Assembly (NCBI GenBank): GCA_034687125.1
Contig: JAQGBZ010000108.1
Location: 1 to 64,000, forward strand
Reading direction: 5' to 3'
Source of the DNA: Neelides folsomi
Taxonomy: Eukaryota; Arthropoda; Collembola; Neelipleona; Neelidae
Length of the DNA: 64,000 nt
This document shows, in pieces, positions 24,317 to 36,100 of this stretch. A program made the translations under genes and the position numbers. The notes under the pieces are model-generated. The model was not told the origin of the DNA, searched no databases, and worked only from the letters and a program-made list of their open reading frames with translations. Within the stretch, counting starts at the first letter, position 1; every line of letters starts with the position of its first letter.

Positions 24317-24945
24317 CAATTATGAATTTTTGCATATAGAATTACACTTGTGTGGTTTTTCTCAAGTGTGAATTCTCATATGCATTTCTAAATTTCCCTT
24401 CTGTCCATATAAATATTTGCATAAATTACATTTGTATGGTTTTTCCCCAGTGTGAATTCTCACGTGATGATCTAAATTTCTCTTCTGTGCACATGAATAT
24501 TCGCATAATTTGCACTTATATGGTTTTTCTCCAGTGTGAATTCTCGTGTGACCATTTAAATGTCCCTTCTGTCCACATGAATATTTGCATATATTGCACT
24601 TGTATGGTTTTTTCCGGTGTGACTTCTCATGTGAAGTTCTAAATGTCCCTTCTGTGAACTTGAATATTTGCATAATTTGCACTTATATGGTTTTTCTCCA
24701 GTGTGAGTTTTCATATGAGAATTTAAATTTGCCTTGTATCCGCTTGAATATTTGCATAATTTGCACTTAAAAGGTTTTTCTCCAGTGTGAATTCTCGTGC
24801 GAATATCTAAATTTCCCTTCTGTCGACTTGAAAATTTACATAATTTGCATTTGAATGGTTTTTCCCCTATGTGAATTCTACTGTGAACATCTAAATGTCC
24901 CTTCTGTACACTTGAATATTTGCATAATTTGCACTTGAATATCAT
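24317..24945 (-). pseudogene. C2H2 zinc-finger array A, disrupted
   Basis: Seven recognisable C2H2 fingers of 28 residues joined by TGEKP linkers run on the minus strand from ATG 24945. Fingers 1-4 are in one frame (24945 to about 24616). One base is missing near 24608-24615, in a run of six T (A on the coding strand) within the linker, so fingers 5-7 continue in another frame down to 24362. There a TGA replaces the Gly codon of the next linker, and a decayed finger (EKPHKCNSICK) follows. Finger 2 has Arg in place of its first zinc-binding His. C2H2 arrays normally bind DNA. No N-terminal effector domain is visible. Two disruptions and a lost ligand make a pseudogene more likely than an assembly error alone. 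Confidence 0.68.
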
Positions 24946-25600
24946 TTAACTTGATTTCTAATGTTTATTACTAAACTAATTTTAGCTCTAAAATAATTTT
25001 TTCAAAAATATGAACTATTTTATGTTTAATTATTAATTGATTGAATGTGAATGCAAGTTAAATATTACTCGCATCTGTATTAAGATTTTCGATTAAACAA
25101 TAAAATCAATATGTATGATGAAAAATTAAATAAACCAAAAACTTATGGCTTATTTCTAAAATTATTTATTCTCGTTTTACATTCTTATTTAATTTAAAAA
25201 CTCCTATTTTTGAATAAATTATTGAACGAGCGTTAATGGTTAGGTTATGTTAGGGCCTTGGATCAGCCCACAAGTATTTTCAATAATTCGCATTTATGTT
25301 ATCAATTTTTGGAATGAGTCATTCAATATTATACGTTCATAATACAAATCCTATTATTATTTTAACGTGAACTATATTACCTAAGGTTTATTTTTATATT
25401 AAAGATTTATATATTTCTAAATTCACTATTGCACCTTTTTCTTTGAACAAAGGATTATAATTAAATGAGGAATTTGAGATTAAACAACCAATTTTAAAAA
25501 TAACGAACCATACATTTAAATTTTTCTTTGGATTTTAAGGGATTCCCCTAAATGCTATATTCATAAATAGTCTTTCAAAAAAGATTTAATAAATTTTAAT
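24943..25600 (-). repeat. 5' flank of array A, homologous to the flank of array B
   Basis: This flank aligns by eye, with indels, to about 26630-27175. Shared landmarks include AGAAATCA just upstream of the ATG, a CTCGTTTTACATTCTTATTT run (25171 and 26863), AATAAAATCAATA, and a late TCCCCTAAA...CTTTCAAA segment. The offset is near 1690 bases. Confidence 0.7.
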
Positions 25601-25868
25601 ACTAATTCTAACCTAAGTATATGATATAATGTACATAGGTACTTATGTACTCCATATTAAATTACGCTATTGCAAATCAGAAAATGTAGAATTGAAAAAA
25701 CATTTTTCAATTGAATAGAATAGAATATTACACATTTAGATGATATTGGTATGATTCATTTTGTATTTAATTGATTGACAAATTTTCTTGAACAAGGATC
25801 TTGTGAATTTTTTACCAGCATGAATATTAAATGTTTTTAATATTTTTATGCAATATTAATTTTATTCT
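25601..25868. other. Spacer between duplicated units
   Basis: AT-rich sequence without coding features lies between the flank of array A and the 3' end of array B. Confidence 0.5.
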
Positions 25869-26417
25869 TTATGGTTTTTCTACAATATACTTGTGTGAAG
25901 TGTGAGTTCTCATGTGAATGTTTATGCTATACTTTACTCCACATGAATAATTGCAGATTTTGCATTTGTATGGTTTCTCTCCAGTGTGAGTACTCATGTG
26001 ATTGATTAAATGCCAATGCTGGCTGCCAGAATATTTGCACATAGCGCACTTGAATGGCTTTTCTCTAGTATGAATTGTAGTGTGACGATATAAATCCTTC
26101 GTATAGACAGATGAATAATTGCATATTTTGCACTTAAATGGCTTTTCACCAATATGAATTCTCATATGATTATATAAATTTCCTTTTTGTCTGAATGAAT
26201 ATTGGCATATTTTGCATTTGTATGTCTTTTCACCGGTATGAATTTTCATATGCATGTTCAACTGTCCCTTCTGCCTAAATGAATATTCACATATTTTGCA
26301 CTTGTATGGTTTTTCTCCTGTGTGAATTCTTATATGATCGTCTAAACTTCCCTGCCGTCCAATTGAATATTCGCATAACTTGCACTTGTATGGTTTTTCT
26401 CCTGTGTGAGTTCTCAT
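25869..26417 (-). CDS. Possible short six-finger C2H2 protein within array B
   Basis: This 182-residue frame starts at an internal Met in MRTHTGEKPYKC and holds six complete fingers with intact Cys2-His2 ligands (beginning CKLCEYS, CKICEYS, CKICQYS, CKICNYS, CAMCKYS, CKICNYS) and standard linkers. It ends HTSHKYIVEKP. It would begin in the middle of a finger, directly after the in-frame TAA, so it is probably the surviving part of a decayed gene. Expression as a short DNA-binding protein cannot be excluded from sequence. Confidence 0.4.
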   Translation of the reverse strand: MRTHTGEKPYKCKLCEYSIGRQGSLDDHIRIHTGEKPYKCKICEYSFRQKGQLNMHMKIHTGEKTYKCKICQYSFRQKGNLYNHMRIHIGEKPFKCKICNYSSVYTKDLYRHTTIHTREKPFKCAMCKYSGSQHWHLINHMSTHTGEKPYKCKICNYSCGVKYSINIHMRTHTSHKYIVEKP

Positions 26418-26632
26418 ATGACGATTTAAATTTTATTTTTTTCCACTTGAATATTTGCACATATTGCATTTGTGTGGTTTTTCTCCAATGTGAATTCTCA
26501 AGTGATGAGTTAAATTTCCCTTGTGCCTAAATGAATATTTGCATATATTGTACTTAAATGGTTTTTCTCTCGTGTGAATTTTCATTTTACGTTCTAAAGT
26601 TCCTTTCTGTCCATACAAATATTGGATATCAT
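25869..26632 (-). pseudogene. C2H2 zinc-finger array B, disrupted at its 5' end
   Basis: Nine finger units are visible on the minus strand in one frame. The frame carries three defects near the 5' end. Compared with array A, about 16 bases are missing just after the homologous ATG (26630-26632), which throws that start out of frame. The next complete finger has Tyr in place of its first Cys ([11 protein letters not shown]). The finger after it has an in-frame TAA at 26433-26435 where Gln-Lys-Gly would be expected. Downstream, six fingers are intact. The array is the tandem duplicate of array A at 24.3-24.9 kb. Confidence 0.62.
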
Positions 26633-27175
26633 TTCACATATATGTGATTTCTAATGTAAATTTCTAAACTAGATAATTTTAGCGCTAAAATATTTTTACA
26701 AATATGGTCACTTAAAATTCATCAATGATATTGTAAGTTAAATAATATTTTAATTCTCAACTAACTAATAAAATCAATAAAATATGGTGTAAAATTATAA
26801 TATACCAAAACAATTTTATGGATATTTCTGAAATTATTTTGATAATTAAATATCTCTTTACGCTCGTTTTACATTCTTATTTAATTTAACTCTAATTTTT
26901 GAACGAGCACCTTCAATGTTAGTTTTTTAATGATAATGGTAAATGTCTTTCAAAAATGCTTAAACAAGAGGAACTATACTCTTGTTTAAGCTAGAGTCTT
27001 ATGCTTATAAGCCTATCAGCTCAGTCGTGTCTGACAGTTAGTATTTTCAGTAATCCGCTTGTGTATTGTAATCAATCTTTCGAATGAGTCATCCAATATT
27101 ATGTATAAATTATGTTTATCATACAAATCTTATTATCCCCTAAACCCTATATCTGTAAATAATCTTTCAAATATT
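26633..27175 (-). repeat. 5' flank of array B, homologous to the flank of array A
   Basis: This is the counterpart of 24943-25600, with the same order of landmarks and scattered indels. It shows that the duplication included the upstream non-coding sequence and not only the finger units. Confidence 0.7.
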
Positions 27176-30027
27176 ATATATTAATTTTATGGCCAAAAAC
27201 TAAAGCAGTTACGTAAATTATGATTAATCATTTTAACATAATTATAAAAGAATAAAAGTATACTATAATATAATAGTATATTAATTGTGAAATATTACTG
27301 ATTTTATTCAGTTGAAAATTATTTTGATCGAACAAAAGGAATTGATGAATGAGAGATTCCATTTTCTCAATTACAATTTCAATTACAAATACACATGAAA
27401 TGTTGAATATGTTCAATCACATTAATTCAAATTTATTCTTAATGTGAGTACATAGGAAGCAGAACCATTAACATTCAAGTTGAAAATAACTAATTCTCAT
27501 AATAAATTTTCACATTAAAAACACCTTAAATTGAGATAAAACTGTGAGTGTTATTGAAGGACATTCATAATTGAAAGGTTTAATTTAATAAGCAGTTATG
27601 TGAAAAATGCTGAAAAATACATTTACAAAGTTTAGACACAATTTAATTATTGTTATTAATAATATCATATTTAGCAATACAAAACTTAAAAAATATTATT
27701 AATTAGATTCCTTAAATCTCGTTGGATTGAAAAATGTCGTACGAAAAACCGACTAGATTTGATTTAATCGTTGTTAAATAGTTTCAATTGGTTGAATAAC
27801 ATTTACAAATTATCTTATTAATTTTACTTATAAGTAGCGTAACATAATTAGTTTTAAGAGAAAAGTTCATTAATTGCAATAAGCAATTCCAATCGTGTTT
27901 AAACAAATTACTCAATAAATTCTCCTTATTAAAAAGTATTCAATTTTTTCTTACAACTTACAATATCATAGTCAATAAAGAAAAAAATATTTTAAAGAGT
28001 ATAAACAACACCATTTGAAACCATTTGCTCATTTTTAACAAACAATGCAATACTAATTATCTTTATTTTAAAAGTCAATTACTTTCAATATTCTTTAAAA
28101 TTGAAAAAATAGATATTCAAGAAAAAATGCAAAAGTGGAAAATTACACAAAAGTGTGTTTAAGGCAGACAAATACAAATTTTTGCAAAATTGGGTTCAAC
28201 GTTTGAGTGTATTTCAAATACATTTACAAAATAAATAAAACATAACTCATTGGTATATAATATGTAGATTAAATAATTAAATATACGTGCATTGGCATTT
28301 TAATTCAGAAATTGAATATTGTATATGTATAAACAAAATTATCACAAGTTATTCAAAATTATAAATAAATCGTATTTAAATGTAACTACTACACTTATAA
28401 ATTATTAACTTTGAAATTTCCAGTACAATTTCTGTCGTGTGCGTTTAACATAATATATAAATGTACTATACAAAACAAAAAAATCGCCTAAAATTACAAC
28501 ATTGCCTTATTATTATACTTAACTTATTACCTACTCAAACAACTTATTACTTATTTTAAATAAAGAGAGCAAACTTTAAAATAGATAATTATTTCTTAAC
28601 TTATCGTTATTATCTGTATAAATATTATACGTGTATCGAAATCGATTTATAAATCCATAGAATACTCACTGGTCGATAGTGAGAGATAGAGAACAAATTG
28701 GAAAATGATCCACTATGTTATTTATACTAAACAAATCTATCTTTAAAGAAAAGTTCGTTTAATAATCCAAATTGAGTATTAAAAATTAAATCATTGAACA
28801 TTTATACATTTCATAACATGAACTCATATTAGTTCAATTTGGTTAATATTGCTTAAAGTCTAAAAACTAACAAATGAGTAACTTTAATAATTAATTTATT
28901 AACATTATGAATTCGTGTATTTAACAAGTATTTAAGTATAAAAAACAATAAGGTGATTTTTCACTACATGGGTGAAAATGTGTAATTATCATTAATTAAT
29001 CTTATAATTAACGTAAATATTAAGTTAGATTAACTTAATTAATAAACAGTAAAGTAAGTATTTAAATATTTATATAAAATATTATTACAAGAACAATTTT
29101 TGTAACACAATAAGTTGAAAATCGTAATAAGAAGAGTTTCGGAAATCAATTCCTTGTGAAGAGAATTTGTGAGGGATAACAAGGGAGATAAATGTAGGGT
29201 TGAAGGAGTCTTCTTCTATCTCTTGAAAGTGAAAAGTTCCCAATCTTTCCAAGATTCCAAATTCTCCCAATCGGCTTTCTTTGGTGTACGTAGAATTTTA
29301 TTTTTTGGTCTTCAGCGGATGGGGTCGTGAAAGCATTGGCTTAAGCGTCAATGCTTTCCAAGTCATCACAGGATTTCGACTTTGGAGATCTGGAATATGA
29401 TAAGAGAAGGCAATTTATTGGGAGTCCAAATCTAAAAAACCTTCCCCTCTTTCCCAAAGGCGTCAATACCCCCAAAGGAAAGTCTTCAGATAGAACCCGA
29501 AAGCCAATGGATTACTTTTATATTATCATCTCCCTGACAGATACCAAAATTTTGTATCCTCCTTTTATTCATTTGAAGTCTATAAAATTTATATAAAACC
29601 ATATCGACATTGAGAGTCAAAGTGAAAGTTGAGCTTTGTAATAAGATCCGAAATCTTCCTCTGGGCATATGCATAACCTTAACTTACTCTTATGTACATA
29701 ATATTGGATATAAAAGTAGTAAAAGAAACTCATGGGGTAAAAATAGTAGTAAAATGCTCAAGGGGTTGGAGTATATTAAAAAAGGGTTGAGAAATATCAA
29801 ATGATCATTTTTATTATAGGGCCAATGCCCCTATCAAATATTATCCTAAGAGAAAGAAATCATGGTATAAAAACTGCAGGGAAAGTGCAGGGGAAAGGAT
29901 GAGGATTTTGTGTGAGGAAGTTAGGAGGAAATTCTGTTTGTATTTGGGGTCGAGATGAGGATGGTTTTACGACTTTGACGATAACCCCCCGTCCATGAGA
30001 TCAATAAGATCTAAAGGATTGAGTTTT
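27176..30027. other. AT-rich intergenic region, no gene seen
   Basis: About 2.9 kb of very AT-rich sequence, becoming less AT-rich after about 29.1 kb. There is no recognisable coding or RNA feature. If the PDZ gene's last donor at 30056 is used, a further 3' exon would have to lie here; I did not find one. Confidence 0.45.
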
Positions 30028-30028
30028 T

Positions 30029-30034
30029 TTTATT
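30029..30034 (-). terminator. Polyadenylation signal AATAAA close to the PDZ gene stop
   Basis: The plus-strand TTTATT reads AATAAA on the minus strand, about 19 bases after the stop codon at 30053-30055. It supports a terminal exon here, although the 3' UTR would be very short. Confidence 0.4.
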
Positions 30035-30052
30035 TTTCGTGTCTCGACTTTC

Positions 30053-30192
30053 CTACCTGGATTTACTGCCGTTGGTTCGACGTGCAACTTGGAGATTCAC
30101 GTCGCCGTTTTTGATTTTCTTGAAAACTCCAATTGCCTCGCAGTGCGAAAGCCCCGGGAGTGCAACGTTGTTCACAGTCAAAATCTCATCAC
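30053..30192 (-). CDS. PDZ gene, last exon: second half of PDZ2 and C-terminus
   Basis: This exon runs from [14 protein letters not shown] to [15 protein letters not shown] and a TAG stop. The acceptor is TTCCAG. The stop lies inside CCAG/GTAGGA, a usable donor, so an alternative downstream C-terminus cannot be excluded. The nearby AATAAA favours termination here. Confidence 0.72.
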
Positions 30193-33100
30193 CTGGAATT
30201 GAAAAAAACGAGAGCATTGTACACATTTAATTTTTCACAATAGGGAGTTAATCAATAGGAAAACAATACAAGTTGAATGAGAGTGGAACTATGGAACGCG
30301 AGGGCGGAAAACAAGAACTTCTTCCGTTGTAGAACAAAAGCGAGGGTGCAATTTGAACCACCAACCCCTCAATTAAGAGGATGAATGCAAATAATGCAAA
30401 TGGAATGGAAGAAGACGAAGAGGAGCACATTTGTATTTATTCTCCTATGCTTCAATGAGATTTCCTTTCCCTACTTTGAATTTGCATACATCATACATAC
30501 AAGAGTTCATAGTTCATCCAACATCAGAATATACGTAATATACCTATATTACATACATACATTTTCATACAACTACAGAGTACAGATAGTAAGGATGGAA
30601 TTTAAAACTCAATGATTTATATTATACGATTCCACGCATGTATTATTTTATATCAGGAGTCATATGACAATTCATGTACTTCCTCTTATTACGGAATACT
30701 TTATTATGAGTATACATTTACGTATATTACCATTTACGTATATTGATAAAATAAAAGGAGAATGGTAATGTTGTGAATAGAGTAAATAATCTGAGTCCGC
30801 CCTTCCTCTTTTCCATCCCCCTAAGAATCCCATTCCTTTTCTTATAGAAATTTTTATTTTCCACTCACTGGAGTTTCTCCACAAAGGCTCTATGAATATC
30901 TGTACATATATTCTTAGGGCTCTTTTGAAAATTCAATTCACTGTAAAATCTATTCCTATTGATTCTTCAATTCTACAAGTAGAAAATGGGAAAGAGTTGT
31001 GAAAAAATATATTTATTTCCAAGTACTTGAAGGCTTTTCGGTGTGGAAATTACTGGATTTGAACATTTTGGACCCAATATTGGAGGAATTGGGGGAAAGG
31101 GCATTATTTTTTATTCTACGAATACAATAAGAATGAATAAATTGGTTTGGATCTTCTAGGCTTGGAAAGTATTCGAATATGGGAATAAATGTATATGGGA
31201 ATAAATGAATATGGGAAATGAAGAAACGCTTTACCTTCGAACAATGTGCCGTGTTCAGCTGCTTGTCCGGTAGGGAAAATGGTTTTGACAAAAATCCCAA
31301 GATTTCCTTTAGGTGAGTCCCGGCCACCGACAACTGAAAATCCCAACCCTTTTTTCCCCGGTCCTTTCTCAAAGAAAACGGTGTGAATTTTGTAAAAGTA
31401 GGGACTGATCCCATTTTGGGCCTTTGCACCCTTCGGGTTCCGTGGCAAAGTGCAGAGATTCGTACTTAAATAATAATTTGTCGGCTCGTTATTGCTCGTC
31501 TCAGGCATTGGCTGAAGTTTGAGATTTGGATACAAAGTAGCACAAGATCCCGGTTTCCTCAAAGGCGCATCATTAATTAAGTCTGCATCAGCATTGTAAT
31601 AAGTCATTGTAGAAAAACGCCGATTTCGTTGGGCCGCCCGTCCTGGGTGATAAGTTGAGTAAGGGTCATTCGTGAAATATGTTGAATCGGACGGAGCGGG
31701 GGTTGACTTTTGACGCATAAAGCTGGGGACATTATTGGAAATTGCACTGGAAGGGAAATCGTAGGAATCAATTCTAATTGCAGGGGATTCTCCATTTCCT
31801 GATTCCGCAATTGGTCTGAATCCTCCTTCGTCGTCATCATCAAGTCTTGGTGGGATTTCTCTTGAGGTTTTCCTCCACCCGCAGTTTTCCTTCCCACCCT
31901 TTACTTTGCATCGTCCACCAAGGTTGATTGGCTCTGACAAGCTCTCGTCACTCTGTTCCATAATTGTCTCTGGGCAGAATCTGGATGGGCGGACAGAGTC
32001 GAATTCTGCTCCGCTTACTCTTATCAAATAGTCGTAATCAGACTCGGAGGAATCGGTCGACCGACTGTCGAGGGAAAGCTTAGGGAAGGTCGAGCCATCA
32101 CGGGCAACTAGAAGGTCAAGTTGGGACGTTTGCACTGCAGCGTCTTCTAAAATCATTACGGCTTCTTCCGTTGAAAGTCCGCGGATCCTTTTACCATTAA
32201 TATTGACGAGTTCGAGACCAATTTCGATGCGGCCATCACTATAGAATAAAAGGAATAAGAATAAAATTAAAGGGGGATTTCGGATTTATTGAACGAGCAA
32301 AAATGAATTATTAGCGCAATTATGGAATAAACGGAACGAACACAATTTCAAACTAAATTATGAAACAAGAAATAAAGATTTATTTAAAAGAAAAACTAAA
32401 TATTGAAAGGAGAAAGGAATATTTAAATAAGAGAAATATATTATTTTATTAAAAATTGTTTTATTTTATATTTTTAAGTTTTAAAGGGGAAAATTATCGG
32501 CGAAGAAAATTTTTAAAGGAGAAATATTGATATGGGAGGAAATATTTAAAGGGGAAGAAAAATTTTCAGGAGAAAAACGAATTATTTTCAGAACATTGAG
32601 AACAATTTATTGGGGTTTGAAAGTTGTAAAATTTAAGGTCTACTAAATAAGATCCAAAAAATGAATTATAAAATGTTGAGGAGACAAGAGGGGAGACTTT
32701 TTGGGCAAAGTCTCATCTGAACCTCCGATTGTGCCATAAAACCAAGTGGATGTTTGAGATGGGATGGGAGACTCACCAAGAGAAGAAAATGATACGAGGA
32801 ATAAAATAAGGAAGAATAAATGTCAAAATAACTGAAAGCCTTTTCTTACCGGGCAGCAGCTGAGCCCACACGAACGTCTCGGACGCAATGTTCAATGTTC
32901 CCTCGGACGAATCTGCTCTCGATGCAAATCCCCAAAGGTTCCTCCACATCCTTGATAAGATGTAAAAGTTGAAAGCGTTTTTTGGTCGAAGACGTTGGCG
33001 GCGGCGGCGGAGGAACAGAGAACGGAATTGATTCTGGAAAGGTCTCCGGTGGGTTGGGAATCGGGAGATTATTGCCATTACCCGGGAACGGGAACGGGGA

Positions 33101-36100
33101 GAGTTGGGAAGCTTTCGGAGCTCCAGAGGTGCAGAGTCGGAAAATCTCTTTGCTATCCACACACGGGATCCTTCCGACCAATTTTCCCCTAAAGTTGGGG
33201 CCTAGAGTTGAACATTTATTTGTTAGCCCTTGGAACATGTCCCTTCGAGTTGTCTCAAAATCAGTTTCTTCATCTTCCCTAACATTTTCTGAATTTGGAA
33301 TTCCGACTCTCAGGTCACTGGAAATTCCATGTTTATAAATGACCGCATTGGCCAGATCGCTCTTTCTCCTCACGATGGCAGTTTTCTTGGCCAGTTTCAC
33401 TTCTGGTGTTTGTTCAAATCTCCAAATTTTGGCTTCAACCCCTTTGAATGTCAAATCCCTGGACTCGTCATTTTCCTCCCCTTCTTCATCTCCGAGTTCT
33501 TCGTCGGGAATTTTCTCAGAGAACCCTCCCGGTGTCTTGTTTCCAATTTCCCCCTCATTGAGATTCAAATTAGGGCCGGAATTGGGATTTGGATTTGGGT
33601 TCGAGGGGTCGTCGGCATTCTTCGTGCTGTCAGAGTCATATCCCGACTCGTTAGAGGAAATGTAAGTCGAGCCGATGACAGTTGACGTTGACGAGGTCGA
33701 GACGACGGAGTTGGTCGTTGAGGTGGAGGAGCTTTTCGGGAGCTGGGAAGGAGGGGGAAACAAATCGTCCTCAACCTCTTGACTCTCATTTTGACTTTTT
33801 TGACAAGGGGCTGAATGGTCCTTTTGATTTTTCATCGACTTCCCCTCGTCCTCGTACTCCTCAAGGCTCAGCGAAATGGTCTGATGGGAAAAGGGGGAAT
33901 TGAGCATTTCGCAGCTGCTGCTTGCACTTTTTACCACCCTTCCCTTCAACCTCCCTTCCCCACCTGTACAAGTCCCTGTGGGAATTGGAGTAGCTGGGCT
34001 ATTGCTCCGACTTCTTCCTCTAATTATCGAAAACTTCTTCCCTTTGCTCTTCGGAATTGATGAGGATCTTGTGGGAGATTTGACAAGATGAACACTGTCA
34101 CTTGAAAGAGAGCTTACAATCACTCGGCGTTGTTCTGTCTTCAGAGGGATGGAATTTTGATGTTGGTGCTGGGCCTCTTCAGGCAAAACAGTCAGTTTGG
34201 AGCGGACGAAGCCATGAGGAAAACCGAACTTTTTATTGAGGGGCGTCGTGACGTCACTTCCGACCATTGAGGCAATGTTATCTACACTTACGGCCTTCTT
34301 CGACGGCGACCCAGAACATTTCCCAAGTGAGGATGAGTAATAAGAAAACGCAGCCAACATGCTGCTGTTGGTGCCCCCGCTCACTCCTCGTCCCCCAATG
34401 CTCTTCCCATTCCCTGAATGAATATGATTGTAATTGTTATTGTTGTGGAGGTGTAAAATGTCAGGTGGATTTTTAGGCGAAAGGTCCAAGTCAGTTGCTG
34501 GATCGTCCCCTGCAACATATGAAGGAAGTGTTGAGGTGGAACAGGAACGAAACAATGGAGAATTCTTCATTCGTCCTTCTGTCCTTCGCTGCTGTAAATT
34601 TGGAAAAAGCGAATCTCTCGAAGGACTTTGGTTAAAATTTTGATCTCGTTTTGACATTCTTGCCGGACTTCGCCCAGTACGTGAGAGAATCATTCCCTTT
34701 AATGACTCAACTCTGTCTATTTTAACTTTAGTCGTGGGCTTCAATGTTGCACATTTCCGACCTAAGTTTAAAACACCCTTGAGATGGAATTGGAATTCTG
34801 GGTCTGAATCCGAAATTTTCATAGAATTGAGCGTGAAGGGGATTTTAGGATCTCCCAGGTTTTCCTCCGAAGCTGCTTGTTTCCTGTTGAGAAGAAATCC
34901 CTGGTCGGGTTCTCTCTTTTGAGCCAATGGGTCAAACAACATTTCACCGCTGCCGCTGAGCCCACTTTGATGACTTTTGCTCCGTCGACGAAGTTCGTCG
35001 TTGGTTTTTCCTTTACGGCCGAGGGTGAGTCGCCAATGTCGCTGGAGCGTTCCGGTCTTTGAGCTTGTGGCTGGAGGAGTGGCGGCGAGCCTTGTTGGAC
35101 TAACAACCTCTGATGAGCGGAAGTCACCCCCATTTTTAAAATGATTCCAGGTCTTGCCCATCTTCTTGCTCCATGTGGCAAAACCTGTTAATAATCATAA
35201 AATGAATAAATGACCAGATGAACATGTATGGAGTGATAATTCGATTCTCATTTTATTATAAAATCCTATCGTATTATTTATCATCCTTATTAGAACAACT
35301 TTTGTAACAGAAAGTTGCGTGTAATAAAGATCCTCCAACATCTCTAATCATACTTTCCCCATATTGTACACTTCAGCCCCTCGTGCGTGAAAGGGAGAAT
35401 GGAGAGAGGATAAAAAGCATGAAACGGGGGAGGATCCAAACTTATCTCATTCTCATCTCTTATGAAACCACTCGCCGTGGTAAAATAATTTCAAATACTG
35501 ACATATGTAAGGTAAAGTCTATTTATCTGTATGTTTAACTACACCTAAAAGCTCATATAAAGTAAACTCATATAAATTCATCTAAATTCATATATAAAAT
35601 CAACCAACGGATCTTCCTAAACAAGATGAAAAGTTTGTAATAGCAAAACCTGAGCCGATTTTAAGCTATGGCGTAAATGTAAACCCATTCGTGCATTGAG
35701 CCATTTCTCTCCCTCTCTCTATTACCTCTATTTCCTATCGTGAGATCTTGAAGCACTTTTAGCTCTGAGGGTTCTTCAACTATAAGTAACTAACAACCAT
35801 AAGCTCATCTTCATGAGCGCCTCCATACTGATAGATCGTAAATATTACCATTATGAGCATATATTTCTCTTATGGCTAACTACATAAATATATATTTATT
35901 TATCTATTTATTCACTTAACAATTTTTATATCCTCTACTTAAAAGACAGCCATTATGTGATTTTATTTGAGGAATCTTTATAAAGTCAAGTTGTTGTGAT
36001 GAACATTTGAGAAATCTCATTTCCTTCACCAATTCCAAGACACATTTTTGAAAACATTTGTACACATTTTCAGATTTGATTAAACTCAGAGAGAAACTGA

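Noticed and set aside
24352-26530. Plus-strand open frames across the zinc-finger arrays with repeated ICIICTYMVF-type translations
   Set aside because: They are the antisense reading of the 84-base finger repeats; the minus strand has the true C2H2 pattern.
32982-34922. Many plus-strand and alternate minus-strand frames over the large PDZ exon
   Set aside because: They are shadows of a long Ser/Pro-rich exon whose frame continues into two PDZ domains through matching splice sites.
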